Below are positions 9,011-16,390 of a DNA stretch of 20,338 nucleotides, piece after piece. The position numbers and the translations under genes are program-made. The number at the start of each line of letters is the position of its first letter. Position 1 is the first letter of the stretch. The notes beneath the pieces were generated by a model, which saw only the letters and a list, made by a program, of their open reading frames with translations, had not been told where the DNA came from and made no database searches. The DNA is from Proteromonas lacertae (Eukaryota > Sar > Bigyra > Opalinata > Proteromonadidae). The stretch spans positions 1 to 20,338 of the forward strand of contig NGBS01001238.1 of the NCBI GenBank assembly GCA_002245135.1, read 5' to 3'.

Positions 9011-9378
9011 AAATTCCTTCTGCACTTGCGATAGATCTCAACAAGGAGAGTATCAACCAGATCTGCGCAGAGGCAAGAGCAAGTAACGTCTATACTACCA
9101 AGGCCAACACCGACTGCATCAAAACAATAGTAGACTCCTTGAATATCAATGATATCAATGCCTCTTGTGCATCATCAAGGAGAACAGCTGAGGACAATCT
9201 CCGCATGAACCTAGACGGCTTCTTTAACAACGCCCGTAAAGGTCTCATCGATAAAGCAATCGACAACACCACAACCCTCAAGACAAAGATCGATAACTTT
9301 AACACTAGCACGGTGGAGGCTGCAACTCAGGAGCAGCATTTATACAATCTATGGTTAGATAATATACTTATTAACTAA
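9011..9378 (+). pseudogene. Helical mobile-element protein remnant
   Basis: An open frame without an early ATG runs from after a TAA at about 9008-9010 to TAA at 9376. The predicted peptide is rich in Asn, Thr, Ala and charged residues and looks helical (for example NLRMNLDGFFNNARKGLID). Another frame between 8939 and 9070 also looks coding-like (EISARIVAIDETNAKV), suggesting that this and the ORF at 8540-8938 were one gene with frameshifts. Codons remain GC-rich to about 9350; composition then drops sharply, marking the edge of the mobile block. Confidence 0.35.
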
Positions 9379-9386
9379 TATTTTTT

Positions 9387-9406
9387 GTCCGATAAATACA
9401 ACACTG
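9387..9406 (+). promoter_or_regulatory. Motif 10 bp upstream of the USP start codon
   Basis: GTCCGATAAATACAACACTG, identical at 18 of 20 positions to the reverse complement of 14720-14739, which lies 10 bp upstream of another ATG. It may be a core promoter element with fixed spacing, or the outer end of a hAT-type element: its complement starts CAG and resembles the ends at 2291 and 14720. The sequence alone does not decide. Confidence 0.45.
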
Positions 9407-9416
9407 AAAAATATAT

Positions 9417-10917
9417 ATGTCCTTTTATGATTTTATATTATTTTATTATGGTTATAATATATTGTTATCTTGTAAGCAGTATAAAGTAATAGATAAAGCA
9501 TTGAAAGAAAACAGTATAAGCATTAATATACATTTGTGTATATAGAACTTAAAAATGTATGTTTTCAAGCTATCCGCCTAGATAGGCAAATACCTAATGG
9601 TTTAAAAGACTATATTAATCATGCTGCAAGAATGGTAAAGATTTATAAAGAACAAAATGATGCGGCTATAAAAAATATATCATTTCCCAAAAATGTTTCT
9701 ATTAATTACTTAGATGAGGATTATAAGTTGTACGAAAAGGTTGGAATATGTAATATACATAAATGTGGGTTTGTATTAGTGGCTGGCGGAATAGGGGAAA
9801 GAATGAGATGTGATAAACTTAAAGTATCTTTGCCAATTAATCAAATAACTGGTATAAGTCATTTAAATCTCTATTTTAAACATATTTTATCATACGAAAG
9901 TCTTATGAACACTACAATATTTATTTGTATTATGACTTCACAATCTACGAATAGAAGAATAAGACATTATCTTGAAGAGAATAATTATTTTGGATTGGCA
10001 AAAGATCAAATATTCATTATTCAACAATCTAATGTTCCTTCATTTTGTGACGAACAGTGTAATTTATCATATGAAAGTGGTATAATTAACTCTAAACCTC
10101 ATGGTCATGGTGATGTTCATTATTTGCTTTATCAAGTATACTAATTATATTATTGCCTTAGAGTAAAGTCTTGGACATGTGGAAAGAAAATGGAATTGAA
10201 AATTTAATTATTTTTCAAGATACTAACTCATTAGTATTTGAAGCAATTCCAATATTATTAGGGTATAGTATTATAAATAGTATTGATGTGAATTATTTAA
10301 CTGTAGAAAGATACAGAGGCGAAAAAGCATCTATAATGTGTTCATGTGAAGATAGTAAAAGAAAATATGATTTAAGAGCAATAGATTATTCACTACTTCC
10401 CAATTTAATAGGAGAAAATATAAATCATTGTACTGAAATAATATCGCAGTTTCCAGCAGTAACTAATGTAATATGTTTTGAAATAAATAACTATTATATG
10501 ACTATTAAACAAAATAACAAGTTACCAGAATATATTTTAACAAATAATATGTATAAATCATTTAGACTTGAGTCAGTTTTACAAGATTATTTATTATTAA
10601 CAGATAATCTTTCAAAAACTATTAGCATAATAATGCCTAGATGGTTATGCTTTAATCCAGTAAAAAATATTTCAAACAGCTTTAGCATATATACACCTGA
10701 TGATGGAGAAAATAAGATATATATAAAGAATATAAATAAATTAAGAAAATTAGGATGGGATATTGGTAATGATAGTATAATTTACATTGATCCTTTATTG
10801 ACAATTACTACAGATTGTATTAATAGTCATTTCAGTAATATAAAAATTACTACTAATTCTAAGTTAATAATAACTGGAAATGCATATATCAACAATTTAG
10901 AATTAGATGGATGCTAG
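9417..10917 (+). CDS. USP: UDP-sugar pyrophosphorylase, three exons, late premature stop
   Basis: Makes UDP-sugars from sugar-1-phosphates and UTP in the cytosol. Proposed exons are 9417-9513, 9546-10135 and 10162-10917. Signatures of plant-type USP: FQAIRLDRQIPNGLKDYI near the N-terminus; FVLVAGGIGERM with the nucleotide-binding glycine loop; KVSLP; IIQQSNVPSF; KPHGHGDVHYLLY; and, after intron 2, FQDTNSL...AIPILLGYS, RLESVLQDY, WLCFNPVKN and LELDG. Removing 26 bases at 10136-10161 joins LLYQ to SKVLDMWKENG exactly as in the family. Removing 32 bases at 9514-9545 gives an ATG start and a continuous N-terminus; this first exon is less certain. TAG at 10915 stops the frame right after LDGC, yet family-like sequence (INVKNGG) continues in frame to TAA at 11092-11094. 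Either a recently truncated gene or an early pseudogene. Confidence 0.8.
9514..9545 (+). other. Putative 32-nt intron 1 of USP
   Basis: Starts GTATAAG and ends TATATAG. Its removal joins the ATG-containing exon (codon phase 1) to the USP frame, which otherwise has no ATG upstream of the conserved FQAIRLD segment. It shares GTATA and TAG ends with the introns at 10136 and 19945. Confidence 0.5.
10136..10161 (+). other. 26-nt GT-AG intron 2 of USP
   Basis: Starts GTATACTAAT and ends CCTTAG, with an ACTAAT branch-point-like sequence directly after the donor. Length 26 (2 mod 3) accounts exactly for the frame change, and the spliced junction aligns with the family without gap. If unspliced, translation stops within three codons. 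Confidence 0.8.
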
Positions 10918-11094
10918 ACTATTAATGTAAAAAATGGAGGATGCGTAAAAATATCCAATTTAAAAATTTGCAACAAAGGATTTAAACATGTTAGTGCAAA
11001 ATATTCTTACTATAAAAATGCAATAATATGTATTAGCGAAATAAAATTATACTTTGGAAGAGATAATTATATAGTTAATAGAATCTTTTTATAA
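10918..11094 (+). pseudogene. Conserved C-terminal tail of USP after the in-frame TAG
   Basis: Same frame as exon 3, 58 codons to TAA. TINVKNGGCVKISNL continues the C-terminal beta-helix-like region of USP after LDG. A single base change (for example TTG to TAG) would explain the break. The last 20 bases overlap, tail to tail, the end of the GT61 gene. Confidence 0.6.
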
Positions 11095-12301
11095 ATTTTA
11101 TAAAATCAGTTTCATTAACATAGAAATATTTTAAATATTGAGTTGTAGAATTTGTATAATACATATAATGATTTGAATTCATCTCAATTGTTATTTTAGA
11201 ATAATCTTCTCTAAAATGTGATAAACTAATTTCAAATACTGTTATACCTTTTCTACAAAATAATATATTTGATAGACCAGCTCCAAACTCCCCTATAACA
11301 ACATCTGTATTATAAAACATTTCTATTACTTCCAACAAATTTTTGTTGTTGTCTCTATATACTAAAATATTGTGATCAGGGTAATTGATTTTCAATAATC
11401 TTATAATTTCGTTAAAATTCTTTAGAATTCTATTTTTCAACCTCTGGATAATGACAATATTCTTTTCTTTTTTGTATTTCTTTTTTATTATTTTTCTAAC
11501 TCTTTTTCTTAATAGTCTGTTAAATGATTGGATAATCGCAGAAGAAGGAACTAAATAATGGAAAGGAAATGGTATATAGAGATGATCAACATATATATAA
11601 TGTGAACTAATAATTCTTTCATTAGAAAATCCTAATATATTTAATACCAATCTAATTTCATCTTGTTTATATCTTGGAGGTGATATATGTATATAAATTT
11701 CTTTATGTTTTATCAAAAAATAGTAAAAAGGCGCTATTCTAGAAAGAGAATCTACTAATCCATGATATACAGCATCAGAATGCCATCCTCCAAAAAATAC
11801 AGCATATTGTACATGTAATGTATAAAATTTAGGAGTAGCAGGAGGAATAGATTTCATATAATAGCCAATATCATTATATTGTCCACTAAATATAATTACC
11901 TCACAATTTGCAATAATGTTAGATTTAGTTGAATATAAATTATGTGTTAATAATAATAACGGTTTTACAGTAGTAATTATGTCAAGATTAATTTTGTAAC
12001 ATGTGCCATTTGGATAGCAATAATATACAATATTATTTACTTTATGTGAATTTATAGTGTCAAATTTATAATATTTACTATTTTTATATATCTTGGTAAA
12101 ATCATTATACGTTAAATTATATCTACCCTTATATATTGTACATTTTTTCCTTGTAAAAGTAGTATTAGATTTAAATAACTTCCACCAATCGTTTTCTATA
12201 CTTATATAATATCTACCACATGAAACAATATAAAGTGATATTAAAAACAATATTATATAAATATAATATTTATTAAGTATAATATAGAGATATATATTCA
12301 T
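11075..12301 (-). CDS. GT61/DUF563-family glycosyltransferase
   Basis: 408 aa, intact, ATG to TAA. Residues 5-28 are a hydrophobic signal anchor, so the enzyme should face the Golgi lumen. Family marks: HSDAVYHGLVDSLSRIAPF (174-192), the counterpart of the conserved 'H...L.DSL.R' helix of DUF563; PFHYLVPS (246-253); the basic region 262-280; NIVIIQR (281-287), the 'r..i.R' strand; and DVVIGEFGAGLSNILF (333-348), the GxHGAGL-type nucleotide-sugar loop with Phe in place of His; then TVFEIS (354-359). Members transfer xylose, arabinose or GlcNAc in eukaryotes; the donor here is unknown. The gene is convergent with USP, and 110 bp separate its start from the stop of the upstream methyltransferase gene on the same strand. 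Confidence 0.85.
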   Translation of the reverse strand: MNIYLYIILNKYYIYIILFLISLYIVSCGRYYISIENDWWKLFKSNTTFTRKKCTIYKGRYNLTYNDFTKIYKNSKYYKFDTINSHKVNNIVYYCYPNGTCYKINLDIITTVKPLLLLTHNLYSTKSNIIANCEVIIFSGQYNDIGYYMKSIPPATPKFYTLHVQYAVFFGGWHSDAVYHGLVDSLSRIAPFYYFLIKHKEIYIHISPPRYKQDEIRLVLNILGFSNERIISSHYIYVDHLYIPFPFHYLVPSSAIIQSFNRLLRKRVRKIIKKKYKKEKNIVIIQRLKNRILKNFNEIIRLLKINYPDHNILVYRDNNKNLLEVIEMFYNTDVVIGEFGAGLSNILFCRKGITVFEISLSHFREDYSKITIEMNSNHYMYYTNSTTQYLKYFYVNETDFIKFIKRFY

Positions 12302-12411
12302 GATTTTATAAGTAAAGTCAAATAAGAAAATACTATATCATTTTCAACTAATGTATTAATATATTACTAATATTGAAAAGAAATTGAAATAAATAATTCA
12401 AGCTATAAAAA

Positions 12412-13353
12412 TTAATACTTCTTTAATACTACACATAATGAATATCCTAATTCGTTATTTATTCTTGAATTCATATATTTTCTAATGTCAAGATTATCAA
12501 AGAAAATATAATTTGATTTGTTAACAATCCTAATACCATTATCAAGATGGTAAGATAATGAAAATATATTCAATTTGCATTGATCAGCAATAAATTTAAA
12601 CGAATTATAAGAGTATATTACTCTATGCCCATAATAAGGTTGTTTATTAATTGCATCGGTGTAATTTTTCCAGTATGGACTATCTTTTGCATTTATATCT
12701 GGGATACAAATAAATATATTACCATTTTGTTTAATCAGATATTTTAAATTTAGTAATGAGTTTATTATATCAGTATATGAAATATGCTCTAATACATGCG
12801 TAGCTAACATATTATCAACAGAATCTGGGTATAAATACTGTGTTATATAGTATCTATTTGTAATATCAAGCATATCTTGATCAGTATTTATCCACTTATC
12901 AGAAAACTTATTAATATTATTTTTATATGATGTTCCACAACCAATTATTATATTAATAGATTGTGATATTATCTTTCTTGCTCTTATTATGCTTCTTAAT
13001 TTTATTAATGATTTAATGAGATTGCCTGATGGTAAAGGATATTGACCTTTTATGAGATTTATATAATTACATTTCTTGAATTTATCGCAAATAGGTTTTA
13101 GTTTATATTCAGCTGTATTATTATAAGCAGTATAAATAATATATTTAGGTAAGGAAGATATAAAACATCTGAAGTTAGGAAAATCTTCATAACATAAATC
13201 ATAAATTGCAAGATAATGACTTATTTGATATGAACATAAAATGTTCTTATAATTTCTATTGATTTCTATATACCTACATTCTGTCACATAATTTTTAATA
13301 TAAAATATAACAAAGAATACAATGATTATAATTGTAATTATTATATACTTCAT
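12412..13353 (-). CDS. Class I SAM-dependent methyltransferase, membrane-anchored
   Basis: 313 aa, intact, ATG to TAA. Residues 3-19 form an N-terminal anchor. Residues 20-130 are a linker region I cannot assign. The Rossmann methyltransferase domain follows: IIIGCGTS (135-142, SAM glycine loop), INTDQDMLDI (155-164, strand 2 acidic residue), THVLEHI (185-191, motif typical of methyltransferase type 11/12) and NGNIFICIPD (210-219). YGHRVIYSYNSF (about 241-252) matches the 'H...Y....l..l' segment of bacterial-style methyltransferases found in glycan clusters. Probably modifies a sugar in the secretory lumen; the substrate is unknown. It lies in the same orientation as its two glycosyltransferase neighbours. 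Confidence 0.75.
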   Translation of the reverse strand: MKYIIITIIIIVFFVIFYIKNYVTECRYIEINRNYKNILCSYQISHYLAIYDLCYEDFPNFRCFISSLPKYIIYTAYNNTAEYKLKPICDKFKKCNYINLIKGQYPLPSGNLIKSLIKLRSIIRARKIISQSINIIIGCGTSYKNNINKFSDKWINTDQDMLDITNRYYITQYLYPDSVDNMLATHVLEHISYTDIINSLLNLKYLIKQNGNIFICIPDINAKDSPYWKNYTDAINKQPYYGHRVIYSYNSFKFIADQCKLNIFSLSYHLDNGIRIVNKSNYIFFDNLDIRKYMNSRINNELGYSLCVVLKKY

Positions 13354-13695
13354 AGTATTGTATATTTAACAATATAACGTCTCTTCAGCTTATACTTTAC
13401 CTTCTATTATTCTGATAGACTTTAAACTACTCCATGATTTATATCATATATCGAAACAGAGTATGAAGATAAAGTTTATCTCCTTTATTGAGTTTAAGAC
13501 CTGTTGTGCGTTGTTGAGCCTCTCTCATCATACAATTACATTTATTAACAAATATATAGTTAGGTCTATGATATATATTCAATTACTACTACATATATGT
13601 ATTGTTAATAAAAAATAAAACTAAAATCCTTAATAATATTATCCCTAAATTTGTTCAAAAGTTGATTATCTCTACAAATAATTATTCAATATTAA
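13354..13695. other. Intergenic DNA with a miniature-element end
   Basis: About 340 bp between two minus-strand genes. Apart from the fragment at 13502-13565 I see no gene. The part next to 13353 would contain the methyltransferase promoter, but no motif like those at 9387 and 14720 is present. Confidence 0.5.
13502..13565 (+). repeat. Solo end of the TGTTGTGCGCC element family
   Basis: TGTTGTGCG...GTTGAGCC followed by CTCATCATACAATTACA and TTAACAAATATATAGTTAG matches the left end of the element at 18065 with an internal deletion. No opposite end is seen nearby. Confidence 0.65.
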
Positions 13696-14709
13696 TTAAA
13701 AATATTTCTGTTTATACAAAAGAATTAATTCTTTAGACCTCTCATATTGATGCACAATTAATGGAATAGTTAAATCTTCATTATATATTGTATTATTTAA
13801 AATATATAATCTCTTAACTTGATTTAAGTCAATTGCAGTAGTTAATATTACACCTTTTTGATTTCTGTTTATGTGAAATGTTATATTGTTAAAATAACCT
13901 GTATAATAAGCATAATTTAAACTTCCTTGTTCAGAAACATCAGCATAATTATCAGTTAGAAATTTGCAAAATTGTTTTAAGAATGATATGAAATGTTTAT
14001 TAGAACCTAATATAGATCCAGAATTTAATATTTTATTATTTATTATTTTTTCATAGTTTTTAAAAGGTTTAACAGAATTTAAATTCCATTTTCGATCCTT
14101 TATAACTACATTATCCTTTGTTTCATCAGCTAGATACAATCCATCTTCAAAATTCCATTCAACTGGATTACCTTGAAACACAATATCTCTTACATCTAAA
14201 CTAATTATATGAGTATATTCACTGCCATAATATAATAACCAACATAATAATATAGAAAATCTATATACAACCCACTTTCGTTTATACTTTTTTTTTTCAA
14301 TCATACATTTTTTTAGATTTGCACTATCAATAGGATATAATTTGTTCATTGAAGAATAAAATGGCCAATCCTCTTCAATTATAATGGGAATTATTTTGTT
14401 AATTTTTATTTGTAATTCCATTTCTTTATATTTATGAATTGACAAAGGCATTAATAGATCACCTCTGTAACTATTTTTTCTTAATGAAACAACAAATAGA
14501 CTGATATTTTCCCAATTATATCCACTGGCAAAACCATATATCAATGGCATATCAATTTTTATTACATTAGATGGTTTATAATGGAAGTAAGGATAAAGAT
14601 TGTATTTTTTAAATATTCGAATATCATTATTATGTTGTATATTATTTGTATAATACAAATAATAGAATAGAATTAATATGAACAACATAAAAGTATGAAT
14701 TTCTAGCAT
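13696..14709 (-). CDS. Putative GT-A glycosyltransferase, type II membrane protein
   Basis: 337 aa, ATG to TAA, intact. Residues 6-20 are a membrane anchor. Family-like features: YGFASGYNWENISLFVVSLR (58-77), the first Rossmann strand and helix; IISLDVRDIVFQGNP (168-182), carrying the DxxD-type metal/nucleotide motif; DGLYLADE (189-196); LNSGSILGS (228-236), the acceptor-side loop; EQGSLNYAYYTG (260-271); GVILT (286-290); and VHQYERSKEL (319-328) near the C-terminus. This order recurs in a nucleotide-diphospho-sugar transferase family found in bacteria, plants and protists; donor and acceptor are unknown. The ATG lies 10 bp from the CAGGG-start repeat at 14720, so the hAT end is part of, or coincides with, its promoter. 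Confidence 0.7.
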   Translation of the reverse strand: MLEIHTFMLFILILFYYLYYTNNIQHNNDIRIFKKYNLYPYFHYKPSNVIKIDMPLIYGFASGYNWENISLFVVSLRKNSYRGDLLMPLSIHKYKEMELQIKINKIIPIIIEEDWPFYSSMNKLYPIDSANLKKCMIEKKKYKRKWVVYRFSILLCWLLYYGSEYTHIISLDVRDIVFQGNPVEWNFEDGLYLADETKDNVVIKDRKWNLNSVKPFKNYEKIINNKILNSGSILGSNKHFISFLKQFCKFLTDNYADVSEQGSLNYAYYTGYFNNITFHINRNQKGVILTTAIDLNQVKRLYILNNTIYNEDLTIPLIVHQYERSKELILLYKQKYF

Positions 14710-14719
14710 TGTTAAATAT

Positions 14720-14790
14720 CAGGGTTGTATTTATCGGTCAAAACCTTTAGGTCAAACCTATCGGTCATAGGTGAAGTGATCTACAGCTGC
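14720..14790 (+). repeat. hAT-type left terminus with subterminal repeats
   Basis: Begins CAGGGTTGTATTTATCGGTC and carries repeated GGTCAAAACC, AGGTCAAACC and CGGTCATAGG blocks. This is the architecture expected of a hAT end, and a BED/hAT transposase relic follows 425 bp downstream. The first 20 bases in reverse complement match 9387-9406. The 8 bases before it are TTAAATAT; I did not find the same 8 bases next to a right end. Confidence 0.6.
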
Positions 14791-15141
14791 CTGTACTAAC
14801 TATTAGCTGACCTTTGTTATGTTTTCTGTTTCTAATCATTAAATCATGCACATAATCAAAATATAAACCTATATATATCATTTCTTAAAAACACATTTGA
14901 CCAAGCAATCGATTTACTTTTATATTTTTATAAATCAGATTTTATGCTCTATGATGATTAATTAAATTATAATATGAGTATAGTGTATGTAATATATAAG
15001 AATAAACAATGAGAAAAAAATATAGCTTGGCTTGAATTAATCAATATTCATTTCTCATTTAGTAAAAGTGTGAAATAACATGTATATATATGTCATATAA
15101 AATAATAGGCTAATAAATCTACCTCCAAATGCATCAAAAAA
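14791..15141. other. Non-coding subterminal region of the hAT relic
   Basis: AT-rich, with no open frame and no RNA gene recognised. It lies between the left end and the transposase relic. Confidence 0.45.
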
Positions 15142-15144
15142 GTG

Positions 15145-15990
15145 ATGAACCTTGCTGCAGCTGATAAATTAGAGAAATTGGATTTTAACTATGAAAAGAA
15201 GTACTGGAATAATGTATATAAAATTAAAGGGAGTAATTTCTGTGTATGCATATACTGTGGTGTAGAATACACTTGCAATAACAAAAATGGAAAAGCGATT
15301 AAGTTACATATGCAAAATGTTCACAACATTATTGATCAAATAGACAGTAAAATAAATGTAGATGAATTGAATTGTTTATTATTTGAATGCTTAACATTCA
15401 ACAATATTTCCACTACTATATCAGATTTAATGGAACATGTTAAGAGCTTATATGATATAGTAGTGGAAAACATTATAAAATCCATCAATGATATAAATAT
15501 CCCAAATATACGATGTTTTCTTCACACAATCTAACTGTCTATCAAAAAAGCATTGGATGAATTGGATAAAAAAAGTAGTGAAGAAGATGAGAATGAAAAT
15601 GATATAGATGAGGTTATAGATGAAGATAAAAAGAAAGAAAATATTGTTAAACAAACAATAAATAAATATGTTGTATTATCTAAACTTTCTATATTAATAA
15701 AAGTATTTAAAAAGTATATCAATAAAGCGTAGAAGAATAAATAATAATAAAGAAGTGATGAATTATCTAGAATATACAGAAATATTTAGCACTGGAAAAG
15801 ATCTATCTAAAATATGGCTTACTCTTAAAGCTTCTTTTCAACGTATTTTTAAAATTGCGAAAAAGTACTTAGCATACCAACCATCTTATAGTGAATCAGA
15901 CTGGAAGACTATGCAATTTAAACAAATGTAATATATCATCTGAGCATATTGAAATAATAGTACTAATTTCGAGAAATAGAGATTTATAAA
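15145..15990 (+). pseudogene. hAT transposase relic with BED zinc finger
   Basis: Begins at ATG 15145 (an in-frame GTG lies just before). Near residues 25-55, W...VYKI, then CIYCGVEYTC, then LHMQNVH, form a BED-type Cx2C...HxxxxH finger. The frame then jumps, with a large internal loss, to IPNIRCFLHTI, the conserved 'CxxH' segment of hAT catalytic cores, interrupted by TAA (15532-15534) and resuming LSIKKALDEL in the same frame. After an acidic stretch and a frameshift come KIAKKYLAYQPSYSES, matching the hAT C-terminal 'A.KYL.i..tS..SE' motif, and, one more frame change later, SSEHIEIIVLISRN. Most of the RNase H-like catalytic domain is missing, so the element is dead. Confidence 0.7.
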
Positions 15991-16390
15991 ATATAAAAAC
16001 ATTATTTCTTATTATCATTTGGAATAGAATACTAAAAATAAATAAAATAATAAGAAGATTTAACAAATGTGTAAGTTGGACGATAGTATTTATTTAATAT
16101 TATAACCAAAGTATTACTACAATGTTGCAATATACTATTTTTCATTCTTTTTATAAAACAAATATCCTTCCATAATGAATTAAAATAGGTTTTAATATAA
16201 TGAAGCTTGATATGTTTGATTATATTCCGTACTCTGCAGTAAAAGTTGGCGTTCATAATATGTTTATATTATATTCTTTTCTTTCTTGATTAAAATTCTT
16301 TAAAAATCGATTATATTATTTTGATAAATTATCACTCTCACTAGGATATAATTGCTCCATACGATCCCAGAATCTATTTACAGTGTCTTA
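15991..16390 (-). other. Unassigned, weakly coding-like remnant
   Basis: No intact gene. On the minus strand from about 16381 to 16215, one frame reads through VNRFWDRMEQLYPSESDNL and YNRFLKNFNQERKEYNINIL with single stops between. This looks protein-like but matches nothing I recognise. It may continue the HYDIN-like relic or be a separate mobile-element remnant. Confidence 0.25.

Noticed and set aside
9090-9311. 73-aa minus-strand ORF
   Set aside because: Antisense of the helical remnant at 9011-9378.
2291-9406. A single 7.1-kb hAT element running from CAGGG at 2291 to CACTG at 9406
   Set aside because: The ends are in the right orientation, but the flanking 8 bases (TTTTTATA and AAAAATAT) do not match as a target duplication, and the interior holds unrelated genes and other elements.
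10136-10161. 26-nt segment as a Paramecium-like internal eliminated sequence bounded by TA
   Set aside because: Excision between the flanking TA dinucleotides removes 22 bases and does not restore the frame, while GT-AG removal of 26 bases does. The standard code also argues against Paramecium.
15448-15722. Two minus-strand ORFs rich in Ile, Phe and Ser
   Set aside because: Antisense of the acidic and lysine-rich part of the hAT transposase relic.
16032-16256. 74-aa minus-strand ORF as a gene
   Set aside because: The frame that looks more protein-like in this stretch is a different one with stops. No domain or conserved motif supports the 74-aa frame.
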